Shown in pieces: positions 27,448 through 37,414 of a stretch of 49,913 nucleotides of DNA (positions within the stretch are counted from its first letter, which is position 1; every line of letters begins with the position of its first letter). Both the position numbers and the translations under genes were made by a program. Origin of the DNA: Gordonia rhizosphera NBRC 16068 (GTDB lineage Bacteria; Actinomycetota; Actinomycetes; Mycobacteriales; Mycobacteriaceae); assembly GCF_000298195.1 (NCBI RefSeq), contig NZ_BAHC01000057.1, forward strand, positions 1 through 49,913, given 5' to 3'. The notes under the pieces were generated by a model. It saw only the letters and a list, made by a program, of their open reading frames with translations, was not told the DNA's origin and did not search any database.

Positions 27448-28623
27448 GTGACGACGCGCGTACTCATCCTCGGCTCGACCGGGTCCATCGGTGTCCAGGC
27501 ACTCGAGGTCGTCGCCGAACACCCCGAGTTGTTCTCGGTGGTGGGCCTCGGCGCCGGCGGTGGGCAACTCGATCTTCTGCGGGATCAGGCCAAGGCCTTC
27601 CGGATCCCGCCCGATGCTCTCGCGGTCGCCGACGCCGACGCCGCCCGGCGACTCTCCGACGACCTCGGGGGCCCGGTCCTCGGCGGACCGGATGCGATGT
27701 GCGATCTGATCGATGCCGTGCCCGCCGACGTGGTGCTCAACGCGGTGGTCGGGTCGATCGGGCTGCGGCCGAGCCTCGCGGCGCTGCGGTCCGGCGCGCG
27801 TCTGGCGCTCGCGAACAAGGAGTCGCTGGTCGCCGGGGGATCGCTGGTCCTCGACGCCGCCGCACCCGGCCAGATCGTGCCCGTCGACTCCGAACACTCC
27901 GCGATCGCTCAGTGTCTGCGCGCGGGCACCGACGACGAGGTCGACCGTCTGATCCTGACCGCGTCGGGCGGTCCGTTCCGCGGGTGGACCCGCGAGGCCC
28001 TCGACGACGTGACACCCGAACAGGCGGGTCGCCATCCCACCTGGTCGATGGGACCGCTGATCACCCTCAACTCGGCCACGCTGGTGAACAAGGCCCTCGA
28101 GGTCATCGAGGCGCACCTGCTGTTCGGCATCGACTACGACCGCATCGACGTCACCGTGCACCCGCAGTCGATCGTGCATTCGATGGTGACCTTCGTCGAC
28201 GGCGCCACCATCGCCAAGGCCTCGCCGCCGTCGATGAAGCTCCCGATCGCGCTGGCGCTCGGCTGGCCCGACCGGGTGCCGGGCTCGTCGCTCGCCTGTG
28301 ATTTCTCGACCGCCTCGGCATGGACCTTCGAACCCGTCGACAACGCGGTCTTCCCTGCCATCGACCTGGCGCGTGAGGCCGGCCGCGGCGGCGGATCGCT
28401 GACCGCGGTCTACAACGCGGCCAACGAGGCGGCCGCCGCGGGCTTCTTCGCCGGTGCCATCCGGTTCCCCCGCATCGTCGAGATCATCCGCGAGGTGCTC
28501 GCCGGAGCCGATCAGTGGCGTGCCCGGCCAGGTACTGTGGAAGAGGTTCTGGCCGCCGACGCGTGGGCGCGGGACCGCGCGGCGAGTCTGGTCGCGGCAT
28601 ACGCGGATGGAGTGAGTCAGTGA
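27448..28623 (+). CDS. dxr: 1-deoxy-D-xylulose-5-phosphate reductoisomerase
   Basis: Dxr makes MEP, the second step of the non-mevalonate isoprenoid pathway. The NADPH motif [19 protein letters not shown] is at the N-terminus. [52 protein letters not shown] and the [10 protein letters not shown] metal/substrate regions are all intact. Length 391 aa. It is translationally coupled to the M50 protease by a 4-bp overlap, and ispG follows in the same run. Confidence 0.97.
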   Translation: MTTRVLILGSTGSIGVQALEVVAEHPELFSVVGLGAGGGQLDLLRDQAKAFRIPPDALAVADADAARRLSDDLGGPVLGGPDAMCDLIDAVPADVVLNAVVGSIGLRPSLAALRSGARLALANKESLVAGGSLVLDAAAPGQIVPVDSEHSAIAQCLRAGTDDEVDRLILTASGGPFRGWTREALDDVTPEQAGRHPTWSMGPLITLNSATLVNKALEVIEAHLLFGIDYDRIDVTVHPQSIVHSMVTFVDGATIAKASPPSMKLPIALALGWPDRVPGSSLACDFSTASAWTFEPVDNAVFPAIDLAREAGRGGGSLTAVYNAANEAAAAGFFAGAIRFPRIVEIIREVLAGADQWRARPGTVEEVLAADAWARDRAASLVAAYADGVSQ

Positions 28624-29831
28624 GTTTTGCGCTGGGGGTGGCGCTTTTCGCCGCGGCGCTGTTGTTGTCGGTGGCCTGGCACGAATTGGGTCACATGTGG
28701 GCGGCGCAGGCAACCGGGATGAAGGTGCGCCGCTACTTCGTCGGATTCGGTCCGACGGCGTGGTCGACGCGTCGCGGTGAGACCGAATACGGTCTCAAGT
28801 GGCTGCCGCTGGGCGGATTCTGCGACATCGCGGGTATGACCCCGCACGAGGAGCTGACCGCCGCCGAACGCGAACGCGCGATGTACCGGCAGTCCGCCTG
28901 GAAGCGTCTCGTCGTGCTGTTCGCCGGGCCCGCGCAGAACTTCATCCTCGGGTTCCTCCTCGTCATCGTCCTCGCCGTCGGCTGGGGTCTGCCCAACCTC
29001 AACGGTGAGGCGAAGGTCTATGTCGACCGCCTCACCTGTGTGGCCCCGACGACCGACGCCCAGGGCACGCCCGTGGACTGCACCGGTGTCGGACCCGCCG
29101 AGCAGGCCGGGCTCGAGCCCGGCGACCAGGTCGTCGCGATCAACGGTCACGAGGTGAAAAACGCCGAGGACCTGGTGCTGACCACCTGGGAGATCCAGGG
29201 CACCGCCGACGTCGAGGTCCTCCGCGACGGCGCGACGATGCATTTCGCGGTCCCGGTGACCCAGGTGCAGCGCATGAAGAAGGAGTCCGACGGCTCGCTC
29301 GTCCCGGTCACCGTCAGCGCCATCGGCATCGGACTCTCGCAGGACGGCATCACCCACTACAACGTGGTCACCGCGATCCCGGCGTCGATCGGGTTCACCG
29401 GTGACCTGCTCGGCGCGACCTGGGATGCGCTGCTCTCGTTGCCGTCGAAGGTCGGTGCGTTGTGGACCGCGGTCACGGGAGGTGAACGCAGCGCGGACAC
29501 CCCGGTCAGCGTGTACGGCGCATCGGTGATCGGCGGGCAGGCCGCCGAACGCGGCGCCTGGAGCATGTTCATCGGCCTGCTGATCAGCGTGAACCTCTTC
29601 CTCGGGTTCTTCAATCTGATCCCGCTGCTCCCGCTCGACGGCGGCCACATGGCCATCGTCTTCTACGAGAAGATCCGCAACGCGGTGCGTCGCCGGTTCG
29701 GGCGCACGGCCGCCGGCCCGGTCGACTACCTCAAGCTCATGCCCATCACCTACGCGGTGGTGGTGGTGCTCGGCGGCTTCATGGTGCTCACGCTGACCGC
29801 CGACATCGTCAATCCCATCCAGATCTTCTGA
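28620..29831 (+). CDS. rip: Site-2 intramembrane metalloprotease (RseP/Rip1-like)
   Basis: This M50 protease cuts transmembrane substrates such as anti-sigma factors. HELGH (residues 21-25) lies in the first span and [12 protein letters not shown] near residue 340 supplies the third zinc ligand. A PDZ domain (about 150-250) contains [17 protein letters not shown], with an insert carrying paired Cys. A final span is at the C-terminus. GTG 28620 overlaps the dxr stop. Length 403 aa. The dxr-rip-ispG order is conserved in Mycobacteriales. Confidence 0.95.
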   Translation: MSFALGVALFAAALLLSVAWHELGHMWAAQATGMKVRRYFVGFGPTAWSTRRGETEYGLKWLPLGGFCDIAGMTPHEELTAAERERAMYRQSAWKRLVVLFAGPAQNFILGFLLVIVLAVGWGLPNLNGEAKVYVDRLTCVAPTTDAQGTPVDCTGVGPAEQAGLEPGDQVVAINGHEVKNAEDLVLTTWEIQGTADVEVLRDGATMHFAVPVTQVQRMKKESDGSLVPVTVSAIGIGLSQDGITHYNVVTAIPASIGFTGDLLGATWDALLSLPSKVGALWTAVTGGERSADTPVSVYGASVIGGQAAERGAWSMFIGLLISVNLFLGFFNLIPLLPLDGGHMAIVFYEKIRNAVRRRFGRTAAGPVDYLKLMPITYAVVVVLGGFMVLTLTADIVNPIQIF

Positions 29832-29863
29832 CCGTCAACCACCAGGCATTCGAGGTGAACGAG

Positions 29864-31054
29864 ATGAACGCCCCAGCAACATCGGAGACCGGCGGCGGTG
29901 TGACGCTCGGCATGCCGTCGGGACCACCGCCGGTCCTCGCGCCGCGCCGAAAGACCCGCCAGATCCAGGTCGGCCGGGTCGGGGTCGGCAGCGACCACCC
30001 GATCTCGGTGCAGTCGATGACCACCACCAAGACCCATGATGTCAACGCGACGCTGCAGCAGATCGCCGAACTGACCGCGTCGGGTTGCGACATCGTGCGG
30101 GTCGCCTGCCCGCGGCAGGAGGACGCCGACGCGCTGTCGACCATCGCCGAGCACTCGCAGATCCCGGTGATCGCCGACATCCATTTCCAGCCGCGCTACA
30201 TCTTCGCCGCTATCGACGCCGGCTGTGCGGCGGTGCGTGTCAACCCCGGCAACATCAAGGAGTTCGACGGCCGGGTGAAGGAGGTCGCGCACGCCGCATC
30301 CGCGGCCGGCGTCCCTATCCGGATCGGCGTCAACGCCGGGTCGCTGGACCCGCGTCTACTCAAGAAGTACGGAAAGGCGACCCCGGAGGCGCTCGTCGAA
30401 TCGGCGCTGTGGGAGGCGAGCCTGTTCGAGGAACACGGCTTCGGCGACATCAAGATCTCGGTCAAGCACAACGATCCGGTGATCATGGTGGAGGCCTACC
30501 GCCAGCTCGCGGCCCAGTGCGACTACCCGCTGCATCTCGGAGTGACCGAGGCGGGCCCGGCATTCCAGGGCACCATCAAGTCGGCGGTCGCGTTCGGCGC
30601 GCTGCTCTCCGACGGTATCGGCGACACCATCCGGGTGTCGTTGTCGGCGCCGCCGGCCGAGGAGGTCAAGGTCGGTGACCAGATCCTGCAGTCGCTGAAT
30701 CTGCGACCCCGCAAACTCGAGATCGTGTCGTGTCCGTCCTGCGGGCGCGCGCAGGTCGACGTCTACAAGCTGGCCGACGAGGTCACCGCAGGCCTCGAGG
30801 GTCTCGATGTGCCGCTGCGGGTGGCGGTGATGGGATGCGTCGTCAACGGTCCGGGGGAGGCCCGCGAGGCCGATCTCGGTGTCGCGTCGGGCAACGGCAA
30901 GGGCCAGATCTTCGTCAAGGGCGAGGTCATCAAGACCGTGCCGGAGTCGGCGATCGTCGAGACGTTGATCGAGGAAGCGCTGCGGATAGCGGGTGAGTCG
31001 GGTGACACTGATGGGGACACTCAGGTGGGTTCACCTGTCGTGACGGTCGGCTGA
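29864..31054 (+). CDS. ispG: 4-hydroxy-3-methylbut-2-en-1-yl diphosphate synthase
   Basis: IspG (GcpE) converts MEcPP to HMBPP in the MEP pathway using a 4Fe-4S cluster. [46 protein letters not shown] and [16 protein letters not shown] mark the TIM-barrel. Cluster cysteines are in SCPSCGRAQ and [14 protein letters not shown] 29864 has GAGGTG with good spacing; GTG 29855 would use part of that site. Length 396 aa. Confidence 0.96.
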   Translation: MNAPATSETGGGVTLGMPSGPPPVLAPRRKTRQIQVGRVGVGSDHPISVQSMTTTKTHDVNATLQQIAELTASGCDIVRVACPRQEDADALSTIAEHSQIPVIADIHFQPRYIFAAIDAGCAAVRVNPGNIKEFDGRVKEVAHAASAAGVPIRIGVNAGSLDPRLLKKYGKATPEALVESALWEASLFEEHGFGDIKISVKHNDPVIMVEAYRQLAAQCDYPLHLGVTEAGPAFQGTIKSAVAFGALLSDGIGDTIRVSLSAPPAEEVKVGDQILQSLNLRPRKLEIVSCPSCGRAQVDVYKLADEVTAGLEGLDVPLRVAVMGCVVNGPGEAREADLGVASGNGKGQIFVKGEVIKTVPESAIVETLIEEALRIAGESGDTDGDTQVGSPVVTVG

Positions 31055-31136
31055 CCGTCGTCGGCGAGTGGCCCGACGAGGGCCGACCCGCCAGGCCGCA
31101 GGTCGTGACCTGCATGACCAGTTCAGAGGAGCGGTG

Positions 31137-31973
31137 GTGCTGAAGCTTCTGGGTGACCGGCCGTTGGGCGCGCGCGACGCGCCGGCCGTCGAACGCGCCA
31201 TGGCGTCCGATCCGGTGGCCATGTGCATGGTCGCCGCCCGCCTCGAATCCCACGGCATCAACCCACGACTGCTCGGCGGCGAACTGTGGACCGTCGACAG
31301 CCCCACCACATCGCTGTGTTTCTCCGGCGCCAACCTCATCCCGTTGCTCGGCTCGACGAGCGACATGGAGAGTTTTGCGGACCGTGCCTCGTCCTCGCCA
31401 CGGATCTGCTCGTCGATCGTCGGCCGGGCGGAGTTCGTGATGCCGTTCTGGGACCGCATCCAACCGTCATGGGGGCCCGCGCGTGAGATCCGCGACTCCC
31501 AGCCGTTGCTGGCGTTGACCGGGCCGCCGGCGGTGGCACCGGATCCGCGGGTGCGACTGGTGACCCTCGACGACCTCGACGCCTATGTACCCGCGGCGAT
31601 CGACATGTTCGTCGGTGAGGTCGGGGTGGACCCGTGTGCCGGGGACGGGGGTCGTTCGTATCGTCGGCGCCTGTCGTCGTTGGTCACCGCGCACCGTGTC
31701 TTCGCCCGATTCGACGGCGGCGAGGTCGTGTTCAAGGCCGAAATCGGTTCGCTGTCCCGCCGTGTCGGCCAGATCCAGGGGGTCTGGGTGGCGCCGCATC
31801 GTCGGGGCGAGGGCCTCGGCGCGGGCGGCACCGCTGCCGTCGCCGCGGCGATCATCGCGCACGGTCGCATGCCGAGCCTTTACGTCAACAGTTTCAACCT
31901 GCCCGCGCGGGAGGTCTACCGGCAGATCGGGTTCACCCAGGTCGGCACGTTCTCGACCGTTCTCATCGACTGA
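31137..31973 (+). CDS. GNAT acetyltransferase with DUF4081 domain
   Basis: The N-terminal DUF4081 region (about 1-135) begins with LGDRPLGARDAPAVERAMAS. The C-terminal GNAT fold has VRLVTLDDLDAYVPAAIDMF, then QIQGVWVAPHRRGEGLGAGG, the acetyl-CoA-binding loop, and FNLPAREVYRQIGF. The substrate is unknown. GTG 31137 has AGAGGAG 5 nt upstream; GTG 31134 is also possible. The gene follows ispG, as in mycobacteria. Length 278 aa. Confidence 0.88.
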   Translation: MLKLLGDRPLGARDAPAVERAMASDPVAMCMVAARLESHGINPRLLGGELWTVDSPTTSLCFSGANLIPLLGSTSDMESFADRASSSPRICSSIVGRAEFVMPFWDRIQPSWGPAREIRDSQPLLALTGPPAVAPDPRVRLVTLDDLDAYVPAAIDMFVGEVGVDPCAGDGGRSYRRRLSSLVTAHRVFARFDGGEVVFKAEIGSLSRRVGQIQGVWVAPHRRGEGLGAGGTAAVAAAIIAHGRMPSLYVNSFNLPAREVYRQIGFTQVGTFSTVLID

Positions 31974-32041
31974 GCCGCGAAAAACGTAGGCATTCTGACA
32001 TTCCACGCGCGTGGCGCAACGGAATCGGGATCACGTCGCCA

Positions 32042-32047
32042 TAAGAT
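32042..32047 (+). promoter_or_regulatory. -10-like hexamer TAAGAT upstream of the PBP gene
   Basis: TAAGAT ends 8 nt before ATG 32056. There is no Shine-Dalgarno, so the transcript is probably leaderless or nearly so. Confidence 0.5.
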
Positions 32048-32055
32048 CGCAACTG

Positions 32056-33891
32056 ATGTTGCAGATGAGACGGCGTGTGATCAACGTGGCGTGTGTGTCG
32101 GTGAGTGCTGCCGTGGCGCTGACGGTGGCGGGATGCGCCACCACCGACGACGGTCCGCGTCAGGCGGTCGAACAGTTCCTCGCTGCCTACACCGCGCGCG
32201 ACATCGCCGCCGCGGCCGATCTCACCGACAACCCCGACCGGGCCCGGACCGAACTAGACGCCGCGTGGGAGGGCCTCGGGGCCGACGATCTCACCGCGAG
32301 CACCGGCAAGGTGCAGGTGACCGGTGACACCGCCGACATCGAGGTCGCCTACCACTGGGGCCTGCCGCAGGAACGCGTCTGGGACTATCCGGCCCACGTA
32401 AAACTCGCCCGGTCCGACAAGGGCTGGTCGGTGCGCTGGACCTCGACCGACATCCATCCGGATCTCGGTGCCAACCAACGGCTTTCGTTCCGGACCGTGC
32501 AGGCGCCGCGGGCCACCGTGAACGAGTCGGACGGTTCCAAGGTCCTCGTCAACGGTTCGATGATCGGGATCAACTTCGATGCGCGGCAGGCCGCCGAGAA
32601 CGGTTCGGTGGTCGATTCGGTGACGCGTCTGGTGTCGGTGCTGCGCCCGTTCGCCCCGGGACTCGACGCGCAGAAGATCGCCGAGGAGTCGACCGCGAAC
32701 GATCAGCAATACCCGATCACGCGGTTGTCGGAGCGCGACTTCGACCGGCTCCGTGACCAATTGGCCATCCCCGGCGTCGTCCACAACGTCCAGGCGGAAC
32801 TTGTCGCAAAGGACCGGGATTTCGCTCCCGCATTGCTGACCGAGGTCAAGAAGGTCGTCGACGGAGAGATGGACGGGCGCGTCGGATGGCGGGTCGTGAC
32901 CGTCAACCCCAACGGACTCGACGCGGACGTGCTCGTCGACGAGGCTCCCGAACCCGCGCCCGCGATCTCGCTGAGCCTGTCGCGGCGCGTGCAGAACGCC
33001 GCGCAGCGCGCCGTCGACGCCACCAACCGATTCCAGATCGCCATGGTGGTGATCCAGCCATCGACCGGCCACATCCTCGCGATCGCACAGAACCGCGCGG
33101 CCGACCGGCAGGGCCCGATCGCGACCAGCGGTCTCTACCCGCCGGGTTCGACCTTCAAGATGGTGACGGCAGCCGCCGCGATCAGCCGCAACCTGGCTCA
33201 TCCGGGCTCGATCGTGCCGTGTCCCGGCGAGATCGAGATCGGACCCCGACGCATTCCCAACTACGACAGGTTCTCCCTCGGCCCGGTGCCGATGCTGCAG
33301 GCGTTCGCCAGTTCGTGCAACACCACCTTCGCTCATCTCGCGAGCAAAATGGGGCCGTCGGATCTGGCTCACACCGCCGCCGCGATGGGCATCGGTCAGC
33401 AGTACGAGATCGCGGGTCTCGATGCGGTGTCGGGTTCGGTGCCGATCGAACCGGCACTCGTGGCGCGCAGCGAGGACGGGTTCGGCCAGGGCAAGGTTCT
33501 GGTGAGCCCGTTGGGTCTGGCGCTGGTGGCCGCGACCGTGGCCCACAACGGCAAGGCCCCGGTGCCGCAGCTGATCCTGGGTCGGCCGACGAAGGTCGAA
33601 GGGCCGAGGCCGACCCTGGCGCCCGGAGTGGCGGCGGAACTGCGGCCGATGATGCGCGCGGTGGTCACCCAGGGTACGGGCACCGTCATCGCCTCGATGG
33701 GAGATGTTCTCGGCAAGACCGGTGAGGCGGAGTTCGACGGCGGTTCGCACGCCTGGTTCGCGGGGTATCGCGGCGATCTGGCCTTCGCGACGCTGGTCGT
33801 GCGGGGTGGCGACTCGAACAACGCGGTCGGGGTGACCCGAGACTTCTTCTCGTTCCTGCCACCCGGCTACGCGACCGGCGCCCGCTCCTGA
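32056..33891 (+). CDS. Penicillin-binding lipoprotein, transpeptidase
   Basis: This is a class B-type PBP of 611 aa. A lipoprotein signal ends at TVAGC with Cys27. An NTF2-like MecA_N domain (about 35-150) and a dimerisation domain (about 155-320) follow. The transpeptidase domain has Ser365-x-x-Lys in PGSTFKMV, Ser420-Cys-Asn in SSCNTTF and Lys554-Thr-Gly in GKTGEAEF. The lipoprotein anchor and the NTF2-like domain match Rv2864c-type proteins. It probably cross-links peptidoglycan at the outer face of the membrane. Confidence 0.93.
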   Translation: MLQMRRRVINVACVSVSAAVALTVAGCATTDDGPRQAVEQFLAAYTARDIAAAADLTDNPDRARTELDAAWEGLGADDLTASTGKVQVTGDTADIEVAYHWGLPQERVWDYPAHVKLARSDKGWSVRWTSTDIHPDLGANQRLSFRTVQAPRATVNESDGSKVLVNGSMIGINFDARQAAENGSVVDSVTRLVSVLRPFAPGLDAQKIAEESTANDQQYPITRLSERDFDRLRDQLAIPGVVHNVQAELVAKDRDFAPALLTEVKKVVDGEMDGRVGWRVVTVNPNGLDADVLVDEAPEPAPAISLSLSRRVQNAAQRAVDATNRFQIAMVVIQPSTGHILAIAQNRAADRQGPIATSGLYPPGSTFKMVTAAAAISRNLAHPGSIVPCPGEIEIGPRRIPNYDRFSLGPVPMLQAFASSCNTTFAHLASKMGPSDLAHTAAAMGIGQQYEIAGLDAVSGSVPIEPALVARSEDGFGQGKVLVSPLGLALVAATVAHNGKAPVPQLILGRPTKVEGPRPTLAPGVAAELRPMMRAVVTQGTGTVIASMGDVLGKTGEAEFDGGSHAWFAGYRGDLAFATLVVRGGDSNNAVGVTRDFFSFLPPGYATGARS

Positions 33892-33991
33892 GCATTCCCG
33901 CGACTCGAGGCGTAGCGCTGACGCGGGTGCCGAGGGCGCCGTGTGGACCGGCGTGACGCGGGCGCGGCACCTGTGCTCTGCCACGTCTGGA

Positions 33992-33997
33992 TAAGCT
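33992..33997 (+). promoter_or_regulatory. -10-like hexamer TAAGCT, leaderless map start
   Basis: TAAGCT ends 7 nt before ATG 34005, and no Shine-Dalgarno is seen. Confidence 0.55.
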
Positions 33998-34004
33998 TGG
34001 CTGC

Positions 34005-34868
34005 ATGACTGTTCGCGCTGCCTTGCGGCCCGGCACCATCTCGCCGACCCGCCCGGTCCCGGATTCCATCGAGCGCCCCGAGTACGCGTGGAAACCGACG
34101 GTGCACGAGGGACACGAGCCCTGGGTGCAGACGCCGGAGACCATCGAGAAGGTTCGTGTCGCCGGCAAGATCGCGGCCAACGCGCTCGCCGAGGCCGGGA
34201 AGGCCGTCGCCCCCGGGGTGACCACCGACGAACTCGACCGGATCGCCCACGAGTACATGGTCGACCACGGCGCCTACCCGTCGACACTGGGCTACAAGGG
34301 GTTCCCGAAGTCCTGCTGCACCTCGTTGAACGAGGTCATCTGCCACGGCATCCCGGACTCGACGGTGATCGAGGACGGGGACATCGTCAACATCGACGTG
34401 ACCGCTTACATCGACGGCGCGCACGGCGACACCAACGCGACGTTCCTCGCGGGCGACGTGTCCGCGGAGGTCGCCGATCTGGTCGAGCGCACCCGGATCG
34501 CGACCGAGCGGGCGATCAAGGCGGTCAAACCCGGACGCGAACTCAACGTTATCGGCCGGGTCATCGAGTCCTATGCGAACCGGTTCGGTTACCACGTCGT
34601 CCGTGACTTCACCGGCCACGGCATCGGTGAGACGTTTCACAACGGCCTGGTGGTCCTGCACTACGACCAGCCCGACGTCGACACCGTCATCGAGCCCGGG
34701 ATGGTCTTCACCATCGAACCGATGATCAACCTCGGCGGCCTCGGATATGAGATCTGGGAGGACGGCTGGACGGTGGTGACCACCGACAAGAAGTGGACCG
34801 CCCAGTTCGAACACACCCTGGTGGTGACCGAGGACGGGGCGGAGATCCTGACCTTGCCCGACGCGTGA
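34005..34868 (+). CDS. map: Type I methionine aminopeptidase
   Basis: Map removes the initiator Met from nascent proteins. An N-terminal extension of about 40 residues with Pro-rich segments precedes the catalytic domain, as in mycobacterial MapB. Metal ligands are in [20 protein letters not shown] (two Asp), GHGIGETFH (His), TIEPMI (Glu) and FEHTLVV (Glu). Length 287 aa. It lies 10 bp before the cobyric acid synthase gene. Confidence 0.95.
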   Translation: MTVRAALRPGTISPTRPVPDSIERPEYAWKPTVHEGHEPWVQTPETIEKVRVAGKIAANALAEAGKAVAPGVTTDELDRIAHEYMVDHGAYPSTLGYKGFPKSCCTSLNEVICHGIPDSTVIEDGDIVNIDVTAYIDGAHGDTNATFLAGDVSAEVADLVERTRIATERAIKAVKPGRELNVIGRVIESYANRFGYHVVRDFTGHGIGETFHNGLVVLHYDQPDVDTVIEPGMVFTIEPMINLGGLGYEIWEDGWTVVTTDKKWTAQFEHTLVVTEDGAEILTLPDA

Positions 34869-34878
34869 AACGGCGCGC

Positions 34879-36408
34879 GTGAAGGGGGCGTTGCTCGTCG
34901 GCGGGACCAGTTCCGATGCCGGGAAGAGTCTCGTCGTCGCCGGGTTGTGCCGACTGTTCGTGCGGCAGGGAATCCGGGTGGCGCCGTTCAAGGCGCAGAA
35001 CATGTCGAACAACTCGGTGGTCACCCTCGACGGCGGGGAGATCGGTCGCGCGCAGGCACTGCAGGCCTACGCCTGCGGGCTCGCGCCGTCGACCCGCTTC
35101 AATCCGGTGCTGCTCAAGCCGGGCAGCGACCGCCGCTCCCACGTCGTGGTGCGAGGGCGTCCCGCCGGCGACGTCGGGGCACGCGACTACCACCGCCGGC
35201 GCAGCGATCTGGCCGCGATCGTGGCCGGCGAGTTGTCGTCGCTGCGCAACGATTTCGACGTCGTGATCTGCGAGGGCGCCGGTTCGGTCGCCGAGATCAA
35301 TCTGCGGGCCACCGACATCGCCAACATGGGCCTCGCACAGGCGGCCGGGATGCCGGTACTCCTGGTCACCGACATCGACCGGGGTGGTTCGCTGGCGCAT
35401 CTGTTCGGGACGACGGCGGTGCTCGACGCCGACGATCAGCGCCTGATCGCCGGATACGTGATCAACAAGTTCCGCGGCGACCCGTCGATCCTGGCGCCCG
35501 GCCTCCATCGGCTCCGGGAACTCACCGGGCGGACCACACTCGGTGTCCTCCCGTTCCGCTCCGATCTGTGGATCGACGCGGAGGATTCGCTCGCCGTGCC
35601 CGTCGGTCGGCGGGTGGGCCCACCTGATGCCGGGTCGGCCGGTGACGTATCGGCGCGGCTGACCGTGGCGGCGGTCCGGCTCCCACGCGTGTCGAACACG
35701 ACCGACGTCGAGGCGCTGGCCTGCGAACCGGGCGTCGACGTCACCTGGGTCGACGATCCGGGCAGCGTCCTCGCCGCCGACCTCGCGGTCCTGCCCGGCA
35801 CCCGCGCCACCGTCTCGGACCTGGGCTGGCTGCGGGAGCGTGGCATCGACGGTGCGCTTGCCGCCCGGGCCCGGCGCGGACTGCCGGTGCTCGGTATCTG
35901 CGGCGGTTTCCAGATGCTCGGCACCCGCATCGACGACCCGGTCGAGTCGCGTCTCGGGCCGGTCGACGGACTCGGTCTGCTCGACGTCGAGTTCGCATTC
36001 GATGACCACAAGATCCTGCGTCAGGTCACCGGGACCGCTGCGGGTCATTCGATCGGCGGATACGAGATCCACCATGGCCGGGTGGCTTCGTCGGGCGTTC
36101 CGGGCTGGATCACCGATGCCGTCCACGGCGAGGAGGGCGCGGTGCGCGGCCCGGTGCGCGGGACCCACTGGCACGGCCTGATGGCCGCCGACGAGTTCCG
36201 GCGCGACTTCCTGCGCACGGTCGCCGACGAGGCCGGGAAGAGGGCTTTCACGGTTGCGACCGACACCGTGGTGGACCGGATTCGCACCGCCCAGGTCGAT
36301 CTGATCGCCGATCTGCTCGAGGCCCACCTCGACATGACCGCTCTGGCCACCATCGTCGAGCGAGGGCCCGATCCGGACCTGCCCGTCATCGCCCACCGTC
36401 TGTCCTGA
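34879..36408 (+). CDS. cobQ: Cobyric acid synthase
   Basis: CobQ amidates four side chains of adenosyl-cobyrinic acid diamide in cobalamin synthesis. The N-terminal AAA-like synthetase domain has [19 protein letters not shown] and [14 protein letters not shown]. The C-terminal class I glutaminase domain has Cys in [12 protein letters not shown] and His in [10 protein letters not shown]. Length 509 aa is normal. GTG 34879 is close behind map with no clear Shine-Dalgarno. No other cob gene is in the window. Confidence 0.94.
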   Translation: MKGALLVGGTSSDAGKSLVVAGLCRLFVRQGIRVAPFKAQNMSNNSVVTLDGGEIGRAQALQAYACGLAPSTRFNPVLLKPGSDRRSHVVVRGRPAGDVGARDYHRRRSDLAAIVAGELSSLRNDFDVVICEGAGSVAEINLRATDIANMGLAQAAGMPVLLVTDIDRGGSLAHLFGTTAVLDADDQRLIAGYVINKFRGDPSILAPGLHRLRELTGRTTLGVLPFRSDLWIDAEDSLAVPVGRRVGPPDAGSAGDVSARLTVAAVRLPRVSNTTDVEALACEPGVDVTWVDDPGSVLAADLAVLPGTRATVSDLGWLRERGIDGALAARARRGLPVLGICGGFQMLGTRIDDPVESRLGPVDGLGLLDVEFAFDDHKILRQVTGTAAGHSIGGYEIHHGRVASSGVPGWITDAVHGEEGAVRGPVRGTHWHGLMAADEFRRDFLRTVADEAGKRAFTVATDTVVDRIRTAQVDLIADLLEAHLDMTALATIVERGPDPDLPVIAHRLS

Positions 36409-36441
36409 CCCGCGGAGACGTCGGAATGTGCCGATCTCGCA

Positions 36442-36447
36442 TATTCT
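36442..36447 (+). promoter_or_regulatory. -10-like hexamer TATTCT, leaderless hydrolase start
   Basis: TATTCT ends 6 nt before GTG 36454. This favours 36454 over the in-frame GTG at 36448, which would begin right at the end of the hexamer. Confidence 0.55.
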
Positions 36448-36453
36448 GTGCCG

Positions 36454-37278
36454 GTGGACATGCAACAGCACACGGTGAAGGTGGGTGAGCTCACCTTCGA
36501 TGCCCGGACAGGCGGGCCTGAGGGGGGGAAATGGGTGCTGCTCTTGCACGGTTTCCCGGTGAACAGCTCGTGCTACGACGCGGTGCTGCCGAGGCTTCAT
36601 GAAAGTGGTCTGCGCACAGTCGTTTTCGATCAGCGTGGCTACAGCGCGGGGGCGCGACCGGAGTCGGTGGACGACTACCGGCTGAATTGCCTGGTCGCTG
36701 ATGCGCTCGGGGTTCTCGACGCGCTCGGTGTGCAGTACGCGATGCTGGTGGGACACGACTGGGGCGGGATCGTCGCATGGCATCTGGCCGGGAAGCATCC
36801 GGATCGGTTCACCGGCCTGGTGGCGGCCAGCACGGGGCACCCGTCGGCGATGCGCGACGCGCTGGCGATGGGGGACCAGCGCGAGAAATCCATCTACATC
36901 AAGGATTTCATCGCCGAGGGAGCGGAGAAGAAACTGCTGGCCAAGAGCGGTGCGGTGCTGCGAGAGGCCGGGGTGAGTGCCGAGGAACTCAAGCCGCTGA
37001 CCAAGCGCGGGGCATTGACCGGGCCGCTCAACTGGTACCGGGCCAACTTCACCGGCGACATCGCCGAGAAGCTGGCGTGCCCTGCGGTGGAGATCCCGAC
37101 GACCCTGCTCTGGGGCAACGAGGACGATACGCTCGGTCGTGAGCAGGCCCAGCTCAGCAGTCGATACGTCTACTCGGACTTCCGGTTCTGCGAGCTCGCC
37201 GGTGTGGGGCACTGGATCCCCCAGCAGGCGAGTGCCGCGCTGGCATCGGAGATCGCGCTCCGTTCGGCGGTGTTCTGA
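36454..37278 (+). CDS. Alpha/beta hydrolase, epoxide hydrolase/dehalogenase-like
   Basis: The fold is clear: WVLLLHGFPVNS oxyanion loop, nucleophile Asp102 in GHDWGGIVAWHLAG, and catalytic His253 in GVGHWIPQQ. An Asp rather than Ser nucleophile suggests an epoxide hydrolase or haloalkane/haloacetate dehalogenase. The cap (about 125-200) carries KSIYIKDF and LTGPLNWYRANF. The substrate is unknown. Length 274 aa. It is the last conserved-type gene before the injection-system locus. Confidence 0.88.
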   Translation: MDMQQHTVKVGELTFDARTGGPEGGKWVLLLHGFPVNSSCYDAVLPRLHESGLRTVVFDQRGYSAGARPESVDDYRLNCLVADALGVLDALGVQYAMLVGHDWGGIVAWHLAGKHPDRFTGLVAASTGHPSAMRDALAMGDQREKSIYIKDFIAEGAEKKLLAKSGAVLREAGVSAEELKPLTKRGALTGPLNWYRANFTGDIAEKLACPAVEIPTTLLWGNEDDTLGREQAQLSSRYVYSDFRFCELAGVGHWIPQQASAALASEIALRSAVF

Positions 37279-37301
37279 TCGTTCGGGGCCCCGTGGCCAG
37301 T

Positions 37302-37328
37302 TGACCTACCTGAAAGTGAGGTAGGTCA
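37302..37328. repeat. Perfect 10-bp inverted repeat at the locus border
   Basis: TGACCTACCT (37302-37311) and AGGTAGGTCA (37319-37328) are exact reverse complements around a 7-nt loop. There is no T-run. It may be an operator for the downstream lipoprotein gene or a weak terminator for the hydrolase. Confidence 0.75.
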
Positions 37329-37414
37329 CATCACCGGTTACGTAGTGCCGGCCGGGGAACAGGAGTAGTCCGCTACGCGTGTCATCGTGGCCCTGCACCA
37401 CGAGCATAGGGTGC

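Noticed and set aside
32254..34287. A 677-codon antisense frame over the PBP gene
   Set aside because: The sense strand encodes a complete PBP with all three active-site motifs; the antisense frame has no recognisable features.
34726..37212. An 828-codon antisense frame over cobQ and the hydrolase
   Set aside because: Composition is His/Arg/Asp-rich with no fold signature; both sense genes have intact catalytic motifs.
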